Part shown: positions 56,496-64,000 of the stretch, in pieces | Position numbering within the stretch: the stretch's first letter is position 1 | Layout of the letters: the number at the start of each line of letters is the position of its first letter | Assembly: GCA_947579665.1 (NCBI GenBank) | Contig: OX388351.1 | Span: 61,822,939 to 61,886,938, forward strand | Origin: Sympetrum striolatum | Taxonomy: Eukaryota; Arthropoda; Insecta; Odonata; Libellulidae | Length of the DNA stretch: 64,000 bases | Reading direction: 5' to 3' | The notes under the pieces: model-generated | The model's database searches: none | Seen by the model: only the letters and a program-made list of their open reading frames with translations | Told to the model about the DNA's origin: nothing | Program-made: the position numbers and the translations under genes

Positions 56496-58690
56496 AAACT
56501 TCTTAGGAATGAAAATTAAAACTACTTAATAAAATTTTTTTAGGCTGGTGAAAGATCACAAAATATTTAGTTATGCTCGCTTTCTATGTTACTTAAAAAT
56601 TATAGCAATTACATTTTATTTAATTTTTTCTTGTGTTATTCGGTGTTTCCTCTGTTTTCCCAGCATCATCCCTCAGCATCACTCCGCCGCAATACTCACA
56701 TGATCAATGCAGCGTAAGATCCATTCACAATTCTTAAGAGTCAAAATCAAAATCTTCTTAAACAAAGAAATATCACAAAGTATTTGCAAATCCTCGCTCT
56801 CTATCTTACTTAAAAAAGCAGTAATGACATTATATTCATTTTTTACCCATATTTTTTGGCATTTCTTCCCTTATCCAAGCATCATTCTGTAGAATAACCA
56901 TGCCGCTTATCTCGCATCATATATGTAGCGTATGATCTGTTCAAAATTCTGAAGAATGAAAACAAAATCTCTTACTTAAAATGTTCTAAAACCAATTTAA
57001 ATCGCAAAATTTATACAAATACTCTAACTTACTCATATTATAACAGAAATAGCATTTTATTCAGTTTGACTCATATTTGACTCGGTGTTTTCCCCCTTAG
57101 TCAATGCATCATCCCTCGCAGCCACAACTCTCGTATCCTAAATTTAGCATAAGATCCAGTCTATATTCTAAAGAATGAAAATAAAACAGTTAATTAAAAT
57201 GTTTGACAAACATAGAAAATTCACGAAACATTTACAAATACTCGATCTTTATCTTACTAAAAAATAACATAGCAATATATTCAATATGTACTCATGTTTA
57301 TCGGTGTTTTTCCTTCGTTTTCCAAGTATCATCTCTCAGCATCACCACGCCGAAACTCTCGGATCAGGTATGTAGCGTAAGACCCGGTCAAAATTCTGTA
57401 GACCTAAAATAAAATGTTCTAGACACTTAATTAAAATGTTCTAAAAACGAACAAAAATTACTAAATATTTACAAATACTAGCTCTCTATGTTACTTAAAA
57501 TAACAGTAACAGCATTATATTCTATTTGTACTCATGTTTTCGGCGTTCCTCCGTTATCTAAGCATAATCCCTCTGCACCACCGAGACGCAACGCTCCTAA
57601 ATTTAGCGTAGGATCCGGACAAAATTCTGAAGAATAAAAATAAAAACACTGTATTAAAATGTTCTTTAAATCACAAAATATATACAAATTCATGCTCTTT
57701 ATCGTACTTAAAAATAACAGTAATAGGATTATATTCAATTTGTACTTGTGTTTTTCGGCATTTCCTTCCATGTCCAAGCATCATCCCTAAAATCACCGCG
57801 CCGCAACTCTCGCATCATAAATGCAGCGTACGGTCCGATTAAAATTCTGACGAATGAAAATAAAAACACTAAATTAAAATGTTCTAAAAACTAAGAAAAA
57901 TCGCAAAAGATTTCCAAGTACTCGCTCTCTGCCTTCTTTAAAAAATAACAGTTATTAAATTATATTAAATTTGTACTCATGTTTTTCGGCATATCTTCTC
58001 TTGCCCAAGGATCATCCCTTAGCATCAACGCGCCGCAACTCTTGCATCATAATTGAATCGTAAGATCCGATCAAAATTCTGAAGAAAGAATATAAAAGCA
58101 CCTAATGAAAATTCTCTTAAAGCAAAAAAATCACACAATATTTACAAATACTCACTCTCTGTCTTACTTAAAAAATAACAGTTATAGCATTATATTCAAT
58201 TTTTACTCATGTTCTTCGGTGTTTCCTCCGTTGTTCAAGCATAATCCCTCAGCATCACTGAGCTCCTACGTATTCTGACATCCTGACCTTCCATATAGAG
58301 TAATTTACGATCAAAAGTCTGAGGAATGAAAATAAGAATTGTTAATTAAATATTGTTTTAAAATAAAGAATCACAAAATAATCAAAAAGTACTCGCTGTC
58401 TATCTTTCTTCAAAATAGTGTTAGCATTATATTTCATTTTACTTACATTATTCGGTTTCAATCCTTGGACCAAGTATCCGCCTTCAGCTTCCCCCATCTT
58501 CTATCTTAACTTACATGTTAGCCTAGGTTTCGATCGTGCTTCTGAAGAATGAAAATATTTCCACTAAAGTTAATATTGTTTTCAATACAATAAAATCTCA
58601 TACAATCAAAAAACACTTGATTCCTATCCTACTTGAAAATTCTGTATTAATAACATTAGACTAAACTTGTATTCATTGTTATTTATTTAG
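56330..58690 (+). repeat. Decayed monomers of the same satellite (array shoulder)
   Basis: About ten and a half monomers keep the order of landmarks but are heavily substituted. The landmarks are an ATTCTGAAGAATGAAAAT-like site, a CAAAATATTTACAAAT-like site, TACTCATGTTTTTCGG, a CATCATCCCTCAGCATCAC-like site and a CGCATCATAAATG-like site. Monomer starts lie at about 56,325, 56,496, 56,729, 56,944, 57,164, 57,391, 57,622, 57,842, 58,074, 58,314 and 58,538, so spacings are 171 to 240 bp. The first one is shortened by about 55 bp. Reading frames such as 57,203-57,412 (+) and 57,532-57,777 (-) inside this zone are repeat by-products. The last trace of the monomer fades near 58,690. Confidence 0.92.
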
Positions 58691-59667
58691 GATTAGATAA
58701 AAGAGAAAATTTGGTGACCACAAGAATGTCATTACAACTTATTAAAATTTCAAATCCTTGGTATTTAATTTTCATTAGAATCTAATCAGCTTATGTTGAA
58801 TTCTTTTCAAAAGAGTATTGATAGATTTATAAAATTCCATGAGGCATAGCTGGCATTTTGAGTTGCAAATAAACAAGGTATTTCAAATAATTAACTTTTG
58901 TATATTATAGAAAAACCTATACCTATTCCTCCTACCTATTTTTCTCAAAATTTTAAATACCATTCGACGGAAGATCCTATTTTATAAACAAATATACAAT
59001 GCCGTTTTTATATTTCTGAACGAAATTCAATTAAATTTGGCAAAAATGTTTTCGATTATTGTAAAATAAAAATTAATGCATAATTTAGTGCGATCAATCA
59101 TTTAAAAATGTGGTGAAAACAAATGAGTCCCTCTCCATAATATTTACTTATACTTATTTCAATGATTTATGAAAGCGAAAGATTTCCATTCAAACATAAC
59201 TAATCTTGCATAAATACTGTTTTACTATTCTAATTTTCTTCGATGATAAGAGCAGAATTGGGTATTGCCCTTGAAACCATCCCAAATCTACTTTCAAACT
59301 CCCATAACAGAAGTGATCAGTGACCTCTAAATATCTGTCAACGTAAACAACGAGTCTGATAGAAGGGAAAGCGAGTTTCAATGTCAAAAGGTAAATATTT
59401 GGAACCATAACTTATTGTGAAGGCATGAAAGGAAAAGTCTTTTATTTAATGGCGTGAGAAAGTGTAAATTTTACTAATAGCTTCCTAGCTAAGCGATATC
59501 CTATGATAAAAATACCTCGGTAATTTAAAAAATTACGGAATGCATAGTTTACTATCTCAATATTATGTGACTTATACTGAGTTGGTAGTAAATAATTTAA
59601 CTACGACGACCAAGAATAGTGCTTCTATAAATTTTTAAAATTAGATGTATATTCGTGAAGATCTAAA
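58691..59667. other. AT-rich sequence between satellite and transposon, no gene recognised
   Basis: This stretch of just under 1 kb is single-copy within the window. It has no satellite landmarks and no recognisable coding region. The longest reading frame is a 72-codon one on the minus strand (59,190-59,408) whose product I do not recognise and which has no clear splice borders. I leave it unannotated as a gene. It is presumably host intergenic or intronic DNA. Confidence 0.6.
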
Positions 59668-59672
59668 CGCCG
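59668..59672 (+). repeat. Target-site duplication CGCCG, left copy
   Basis: CGCCG directly precedes the left terminus CACTGTGGGC. The identical CGCCG follows the right terminus at 63,309-63,313. A 5-bp GC-rich duplication of the form CGNCG is known for Transib transposons. Its perfect state indicates a simple insertion event, with no later rearrangement of the ends. Confidence 0.93.
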
Positions 59673-59710
59673 CACTGTGGGCTAGAATCGAAAAAAGCTG
59701 GCCAAAAATA
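59673..59710 (+). promoter_or_regulatory. RSS-like left terminus of Transib (heptamer plus A-rich nonamer-like site)
   Basis: The terminus reads CACTGTG, then 22 bp, then CCAAAAATA (59,702-59,710). In V(D)J recombination signals the heptamer is CACAGTG and the nonamer ACAAAAACC, with a 12- or 23-bp spacer; Transib ends are considered their relatives. Here the heptamer differs at one position and the nonamer-like site agrees at 6 of 9. The heptamer role is well supported by the flanking duplication. The nonamer match is an inference from similarity in a generally A-rich region. Confidence 0.6.
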
Positions 59711-60250
59711 CGAAAGTGGTTTTTTTGAGTGCGGACTTTGAAACTTCGCATGGTCATTCTTGAATAAATTTTGCATATAACTGCGAAATAATTTCTCTTG
59801 ATTCCCACGCGTTACAATTCTACAGGGGGTCAAAGTTGACCATATTTTGCGAAAAATGCCGGTCTTCAATTTTTCGAGAAATTCTTCAACTTCAAAACGA
59901 TGCTGAATCCATTATAAGTAAGTTATTGGATAAAAAACAACGCCAAATATAAAACTCAACTTTATCTTTCACAACCTATAATTTAATGATTGCGAATGAA
60001 TAATTGCATATTTTATGCAACAAAATGGCGGACTCTCGTTTTAGAGAAACTTTTAACCTAAAGCGAGGAAAATAGTTGAGACGGACTCCGAGGGACATGA
60101 AGATATATACACCACGTTATTCTTCGAAGCTTTCTGAAGAGGAATCTGAAATAAAACCTTGCAACAATTTGCTCCCCCGATAATAATAACGAATTTTCGA
60201 CAACACTGCATGGGCAAATCCGCGCGGCGGCCAATGGCCCTCCGGGAAGA
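59673..60250 (+). repeat. Transib left terminal inverted repeat (578 bp)
   Basis: This repeat pairs base for base with the reverse complement of 62,731-63,308: the coordinates always sum to 122,981, so there is no net indel. I count about 18 mismatches by eye (about 97 percent identity), four of them clustered near 60,231-60,236. It includes an internal dyad, TTGCATATTTTATGCAA, near 60,004. The reading frame 59,663-59,869 on the minus strand overlaps this repeat and its outer flank and is not a gene. A 578-bp inverted repeat is long for the Transib family, where short termini are common. Confidence 0.95.
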
Positions 60251-60548
60251 TCTCGGTTTGAGAGGAACTAGGAACGTACCAACGCTTTTCGATGATATGT
60301 TTTGATGTTTATAAGCAAAGTGTTTCCGCTATTAATATTAGAAATGAGAAGTCATAATTTAAAACCCCAGTTTCATTCCGTGTGATCGGTGAAAATGTCC
60401 AATTTGGCAGTATTTTAAGACATATGTCTATTCCTACGTCTATGACGTCGCATTTTCTTTCATATCGCTATATCGCTAATTTATCATCAAAATCATGCAG
60501 TCAAGAATAACTCTAAAGAAATTTCTAGTTTGCACCTTACCTTCTGCC
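60251..60548. other. 3-prime untranslated part of the Transib core
   Basis: This is AT-rich sequence between the inner end of the left terminal repeat and the transposase stop codon. It holds no reading frame of note and no repeat. It is expected to contain the transcript end of the minus-strand gene; I see no convincing polyadenylation signal that I would annotate. Confidence 0.5.
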
Positions 60549-61033
60549 TTATATACAATCCTCGGCTGAGGAGTCTGCATATCCATACGCGATTACCTCT
60601 TCTTCATTCAGGATGAGGAGCTGCTTCACTTCTCTACTTAGAATCCTGGATCTATTTGCTGCCCGAATTGGTGCTGACATAGATATTAGTGGATCAGAAG
60701 TAAGAAGCAATCTTCGTACTAAGTCTTCATTCGTAGCAACTCGGGAGTGTTTCCTTGTAAAACGTTCTCGGAATCTCCTCGTGTCCTTATTTCTTGCTTC
60801 TATCGCCTCTTCTGAGAGTTGGCCCAGTGGTAGAATTGCTTCTTTTGCAATTTTAGCTCCGTGAATCAGCACTTTATGAATTGTTGGTGAAATATAGTAC
60901 CATGGATACAACTTTGCATACATCTCTGCTGTAGCCCCGCAATAACCGTCAAATGCTCTTTCATTCAGAGTAAATCCGCTTGAAATTGCCTTTAAGATCG
61001 TAGCAAATCTTTTTATAAGATCCTCGTTTATCC
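60549..61033 (-). CDS. Transib transposase, exon 3 (C-terminal catalytic part)
   Basis: The exon opens at a strong acceptor (TTACTTTTCAG|GG) and encodes 160 residues after the split codon. Counting from the isoleucine after the junction, residues 42-46 are YPWYY. H52 and H57 lie in IHKVLIHG with the five-residue spacing of the RAG1 zinc ligands H937 and H942. E78 in LSEEAIEARNKD aligns with the RAG1 catalytic E962. RRFRERFTRK and ATNEDLVRRLLLTSDPLIS follow, both typical of Transib C-termini. The stop is TAA at 60,549-60,551. The exon is open throughout, and a reading frame on the opposite strand (60,613-60,864) is only its antisense shadow. I am confident of the family; catalysis is not possible without the missing aspartates. 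Confidence 0.92.
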
Positions 61034-61092
61034 CTGAAAAGTAAATGTTTATGTATTCAATATTGAAGCATCATAGCTAAAGTAAGAGTTAC

Positions 61093-61469
61093 TTTGGCTT
61101 CCTTTACTGCTTCGTAGCTAGGATACAGCCTTTGACCATGACTTTTAGCTGTTTCACAGAGAATTTTATATTGAGTTTTACTCAACTCAGAAGATATAAT
61201 TAGTGATAATGCTTCTTCTCCTGACAACTGAGATTGCACATGTTCCCTTGTCTTCCACCTAGAAAGAACCCTCTTTGCCCTTGTAGGTGTCGTTGTGGTA
61301 ATTTCTTTCAGCAACTTCGAAGCAGCTTCATTTCCTTCATCTCTTAGAGTCATCCTTGCAGCATAAGACAGTTCAGCTGTGCAGAGTGTGGATCTAATTG
61401 TTTCTGTTTTCCTTCGTTTCGATCTGTTACTTGAAAAATGGAAATCTACTTCCGGGAGTCCTCTTGCGT
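61093..61469 (-). CDS. Transib transposase, exon 2 (basic and pre-catalytic region)
   Basis: About 126 residues. From the start it shows a basic stretch SNRSKRRKTETIRSTL, then ELSYAARMTLRDEGNEAASK, TTTTPTRAKRVL, and later EEALSLIISSELSKTQY and LYPSYEAVKEAK. I recall this order (SKRRKTE, LxYAxxMxLR, TPTRA, EEALxL, LSKxQY, YPSYxxVxEAK) from Transib transposases, upstream of the catalytic core. After the EAK residues the likeness stops. The frame continues for 11 unrelated residues to a stop at 61,057-61,059. The first catalytic aspartate would be expected downstream of this point and is not present. Confidence 0.8.
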
Positions 61470-61568
61470 CTACCAAAATGAATTTAATTTAAGTCCGATT
61501 GTTCGTTTCTTAGATGTAAATTATCAATTTCAAATACTAAACATTTCAAATCACTATTTTATACGTAC
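61470..61568 (-). other. Intron 1 of the Transib transposase gene (99 nt)
   Basis: The intron begins GTACGTAT (after CCCCAG) and ends TTTTGGTAG before ACGCAAGAGG. Exon 1 leaves one base (G) and exon 2 begins with AC, which together give a GAC codon and keep the frame open on both sides. The agreement of phase at both ends supports a real intron and a eukaryotic, minus-strand gene. Confidence 0.78.
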
Positions 61569-61884
61569 CTGGGGTCATAGAAGTACTTGGTAAGTTCTGG
61601 ATAACAATATCAGGAAAATAAATATTTACATTGAGCCAACTGGAATTGCGCAGAATAAACCTTTCATTAACACGGAAACTTTGTTTCCATTTTCTTGGAT
61701 ATGCCGGAAAAAAACTATTCTTCAGATAAACAGTAAGAGCTTCCTGCCCATCTATGGATCTTTCTAAGTGAAGTTTTCTTGTCAAAAAATCCATTAAATG
61801 CTGCTTTTTACTAGAAAATGACTCATTCTTTTCCTCCATCATTTTATTATGTAGCGTTAACCGACTTATTCGCAGATTAGTCAT
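61569..61884 (-). CDS. Transib transposase, exon 1 (N-terminal part)
   Basis: This piece encodes about 105 residues from an ATG at 61,884. An in-frame stop lies just upstream of that ATG (TAA three codons before it), so either this is the start or an upstream exon is spliced in. The sequence is lysine- and serine-rich at first, then has a segment with RSIDGQEALTVYLKN and FILRNSSWLNVNIYFPD. It ends at a good donor, CCCCAG|GTACGTAT, with one base left over. I recognise no catalytic residue here. Assignment rests on its in-frame junction to exon 2 and on a loose likeness to the Transib N-terminal region. Confidence 0.7.
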
Positions 61885-62730
61885 GTTTTTTTACGGAATT
61901 ACAAGCAGCGTATAAAGGCGATAAACTAGAAACCCAATACAATGTTTCTAATGTCTGAAAATGCAATAGAGATTCCATAACTATATCTATTCTACACTAT
62001 GACGTTAAGAAAATAATACAGTAGACAGTTTCAAATAACGATGAGAACATTTCACATGCATAGAGAAAATAATTGTTTTTCACCAGAATACTTAGAATTT
62101 ACAAGTAGAAAGAGAAAGTAATGTAACAAAAAAACTTACCATAAAAATATCCTCCAAAAAGTGTCGACAACTGAACCAGGAAATGCTGAAGGGAACTAAC
62201 CGAACTTCTTGAATATACTACTTACAGAATGCAAGGAGCTACTGAGAGAGCAGAAGAGCACAACTTACTTCTTCCACAGGCAAAGCCAAACTGTAGTTTT
62301 CATAGTTTGCGAAAATTTTGAATTAGAAAGCACGAAAATGAAGTTTGAAGGGTAACCGTTAATCCGTAAGAAGCACAGCTGCATGCAATAAAACGAACCG
62401 AAAGTTTAACTCGGGGACACCGCGGCACACGCCCACGTGTGGGCTGGTTTCCAATGGTATTGAGGGTCTGTGAGAAATAGTATAGCTCAAAAACATCAAA
62501 GACAGCTTTCATAATATTTTACAAAGTGAAAATAAAAAAAATTGTAACTCTATTCTGATACTTGATGAAAGATATACGCTGTTGCTAAATTCACTCTTCC
62601 TTTAAGAATGATGGTTGAATGTATATTATTTTGCTCATTATTTCTTCATCTAGAGTTTGTAAAAAGTTCATTTCAGCATTCAAAAGTTATCATTGAGAGG
62701 CATGAAGGTTCGAAGGTCTTCAAACACTTC
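61885..62730 (-). promoter_or_regulatory. 5-prime region of the Transib gene with donor-like sites
   Basis: The region lies between the transposase ATG and the inner end of the right terminal repeat. On the minus strand it has three donor-consensus GTAAGT sites: GAAGAA|GTAAGT (exon side ending at 62,269), ATTCT|GTAAGT (62,226) and TTTTTATG|GTAAGT (62,140). It also has an acceptor-like TTGCATTTTCAG near 61,957. This suggests a leader exon and a first intron upstream of the coding start, as an inference only. A 70-codon minus-strand frame at 62,300-62,512 has no recognisable product. No clear promoter box could be assigned. Confidence 0.4.
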
Positions 62731-63308
62731 TCTTCCTGGAGGGCCGTACTCCGCCGCGCGGATTGGCCCATGCAGTGTTGTCGAAAATTCGTTATTATTA
62801 TTGGGGTAGCAAATTGTTGCAAGGTTTTATTTCAGATTCCTCTTCAGAAAGCTTCAAAGAACAACGTGGTATAAATATCTTCATGTCCCTCGGAGTCCGT
62901 CTCTACTATTTTCCTCGCTTTAGGTAAAAAGTTTCTCTAAAACGAGAGTCCGCCATTTTGTTGCATAAAATATGCAATTATTCATTCGCAATCATTAAAT
63001 TATAGGTTGTGAAAGATAAAGTTGAGTTTTATATTTGGCGTTGTTTTTTATCCAATAACTTACTTATAATGGATTCAGCATCGTTTTGAAGTTGAAGAAT
63101 TTCTCGAAAAATCGAAGACCGGCATTTTTCGCAAAATATGGTCAACTTTGACCCCCTGTAGAATTGTAACGCGTGGGAATCAAGAGAAATTATTTCGCAG
63201 TTATATGCAAAATTTATTCAAGAATGACCTTGCGAAGTTTCAAAGTCCGCACTCAAAAAAACCGCTTTCGTATTTTTGGCCAGCTTTTTTCGATTCTAGC
63301 CCACTGTG
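62731..63308 (-). repeat. Transib right terminal inverted repeat (578 bp)
   Basis: This is the reverse complement of the left repeat, with about 18 mismatches by eye and no net indel. The overlapping plus-strand reading frames at 63,148-63,348 and 63,173-63,430 start in this repeat and run out into the flank; they are not genes. The repeat ends with CCCACTGTG at 63,308. Confidence 0.95.
63271..63308 (-). promoter_or_regulatory. RSS-like right terminus of Transib
   Basis: Read inward from the right end, the terminus is CACAGTG, identical to the canonical V(D)J heptamer. It is followed by the same 22-bp spacer and CCAAAAATA as on the left. The left end differs only at heptamer position 4 (CACTGTG). 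Heptamer identity and the CGCCG duplication are seen directly; the nonamer function is inferred. Confidence 0.6.
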
Positions 63309-63313
63309 CGCCG
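63309..63313 (+). repeat. Target-site duplication CGCCG, right copy
   Basis: This directly follows the right terminus and is identical to 59,668-59,672. It fits the CGNCG target preference of Transib elements. Confidence 0.93.
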
Positions 63314-64000
63314 GTGCCGATCAAAGGCATACATCAAAACAATGGTAACTGCATCGATATTTACCGATTTAAAATTAATTCCGCAAACTTTTACGCATAT
63401 AGTAACACCTGCGTGACTTCTTCAAAATAACAATTCTTGATTTTAATGTCTTTTCTGATTATTAATTCATAGAACAGGGTAATTGTACGTAACTTACTTT
63501 GATTTTCCTATTGAAGAAGTAGTGTGTACGTATAAAATATTAAATATTATTAAAAAATATACTTACGTAAGCAGAAAATTTCACTCCAAGTATCCTCATC
63601 TCTGCGATGACCTTCCTCGTCATCACTCTCCTGGAAATTCTTCATCTGTAAATATTAAAATTAAAGTGAAAATTTCATCCAGTTACTTGCGTATACGAAA
63701 CACTATTTAACCTTAACGCTTATATGAGTCTCTATAAGCTATTTGGAATGAAGTTACCTATATATTAACGAGTTAATAATATTAATGAATTATATTATTA
63801 ATAATTATTTCCTGAGAGTGATTAAAGGATTTCTAAGAAAATAATATGAACAATTGAAGGATAAAATGAAGTAGTTATGGAAGATTCCCTTGGATAGAGC
63901 TCAAAAGAACTTTGAATTTCATCAGCTATTACAATAGTGGTTCAAATATATCATCATGGTGAAACAATATAACTAAAGAGCTATTATGTCATCCATTATT
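63314..64000. other. AT-rich host flank right of the transposon
   Basis: This is sequence without satellite landmarks and without similarity to the transposon. Apart from the candidate exon at 63,567-63,645 I see no gene. The plus-strand frame at 63,483-63,710 runs across that exon on the opposite strand and has no recognisable product. Stretches such as 63,760-63,810 are nearly pure A and T. Confidence 0.55.
63567..63645 (-). CDS. Candidate 79-nt internal exon of an unidentified host gene
   Basis: On the minus strand a 79-nt block is bordered by an acceptor (TAATATTTACAG) and a near-perfect donor (GTAAGTATATTT). It is much less AT-rich than its surroundings. One frame is open throughout and begins with ATG directly after the acceptor; the other two have stops. 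The open frame gives an acidic peptide containing QESDDEEGHRRDEDTWSEI. I do not recognise the protein. If real, the gene runs right to left. Its next exon would lie below 63,561, so the transposon, and possibly the satellite, could be in an intron. Chance cannot be excluded for such a short block. Confidence 0.45.

Larger units (their letters stand above)
60549..61884 (-). pseudogene. Transib (RAG1-like) transposase gene, internally deleted
   Basis: Three coding pieces on the minus strand together give about 391 codons, short of the roughly 650-700 of a full Transib transposase. Exon 1 and exon 2 join in frame through a 99-nt intron. Exon 3 carries the conserved C-terminal segment. Only 59 nt separate the last recognisable codon of exon 2 from the acceptor of exon 3, so there is no room for the missing central part. 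In RAG1 and Transib that part holds the two catalytic aspartates and the zinc-binding cysteines. The apparent donor AAA|GTAACT joined to the exon 3 acceptor is out of phase and runs into a stop. I therefore class the locus as a broken gene left by an internal deletion. It lies inside its own terminal repeats and has no other gene beside it. Confidence 0.88.
59673..63308 (-). mobile_element. Transib-family DNA transposon, internally deleted, 3,636 bp
   Basis: The element is delimited by perfect 5-bp duplications (CGCCG) and termini CACTGTGGGC (left) and, read inward from the other end, CACAGTGGGC (right). Both fit the Transib/RAG recombination-signal heptamer form CACWGTG. Terminal inverted repeats are 578 bp each, at 59,673-60,250 and 62,731-63,308. 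The core of about 2.5 kb carries three exon-like pieces of a transposase on the minus strand. The C-terminal piece has the Transib/RAG1 pattern HKVLIHG ... LSEEAIEARNKD. The protein-coding part sums to about 391 codons where Transib transposases usually have about 650-700, and the middle is missing. This copy should be unable to make active transposase but could be mobilised in trans if its ends are intact. Cut-and-paste transposition by a DDE nuclease is known for the family. Confidence 0.93.

Noticed and set aside
57532..57777. 81-codon minus-strand frame in the decayed monomers
   Set aside because: It corresponds to the minus-strand frame of the satellite monomer, lies wholly in decayed repeats and has no recognisable product.
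59190..59408. 72-codon minus-strand frame left of the transposon
   Set aside because: The product is not recognised, there are no convincing splice borders and the flanking sequence is AT-rich; the evidence is too weak for a gene call.
59663..59869. 68-codon minus-strand frame, with a related plus-strand frame at 63,148-63,348
   Set aside because: Both are the same stretch of the Transib terminal inverted repeat read outward; they are non-coding repeat.
60613..60864. 83-codon plus-strand frame
   Set aside because: It is antisense to transposase exon 3, whose conserved residues are on the minus strand.
62300..62512. 70-codon minus-strand frame inside the transposon
   Set aside because: No recognisable motif; it lies in the presumed leader region and crosses no splice border that would join it to exon 1.
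59673..63308. hAT, P-element or plain foldback identity for the transposon
   Set aside because: hAT and P elements make 8-bp duplications. Here the duplication is 5 bp (CGCCG), the ends are CACWGTG, and the protein residues match Transib/RAG1.

Overview
The window is eukaryotic, non-coding-rich, AT-rich DNA, most likely from an arthropod and probably an insect. No bacterial-type genes, operons, tRNA, rRNA or CRISPR arrays are visible. The insect assignment is an inference. It rests on a long AT-rich tandem satellite next to a Transib-type (RAG1-related) DNA transposon with short spliceosomal introns.

Bases 1 to about 56,329 are one uninterrupted head-to-tail satellite array. The monomer is about 223 bp (successive copies of the same landmark lie 222, 223 and 223 bp apart at the left end), there are roughly 252 copies, and all have the same orientation. 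The left end of the array is outside the window. The array is organised in several tiers: a dimer duplication at its right border, a 12-monomer unit (2,676 bp), a 25-monomer unit (about 5,590 bp), and a very large duplication. In the large duplication, positions 1-21,385 reappear at 23,888-55,080, with the offset stepping from 23,887 to about 33,704 as whole monomers or groups of monomers are gained. I call the two kinds of block A (25-mer type) and B (the 15-19 kb block holding the 12-mers). Short reading frames of 60-108 codons occur on both strands of the monomer; I treat them as by-products of the repeat, not genes.

Bases 56,330-58,690 are about ten strongly decayed monomers of the same satellite: the phase is kept but the sequence is old. 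This is the typical decaying shoulder of a homogenised array. Bases 58,691-59,667 are AT-rich sequence in which I recognise no gene.

Bases 59,673-63,308 are a complete transposon of 3,636 bp. It has 578-bp terminal inverted repeats (about 97 percent identical by eye), termini of the form CACWGTG, and the same 5-bp target duplication, CGCCG, on both sides. On the minus strand it carries three exon-like pieces whose residues match the N-terminal and C-terminal parts of a Transib transposase. The catalytic glutamate and the paired zinc-binding histidines are present. The middle of the protein, where the two catalytic aspartates should lie, has been deleted. I therefore call it a non-autonomous, internally deleted Transib copy.

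Bases 63,314-64,000 are AT-rich host flank containing one well-delimited candidate exon of 79 nt on the minus strand, with AG and GTAAGT borders, so the transposon may sit in an intron of a host gene.
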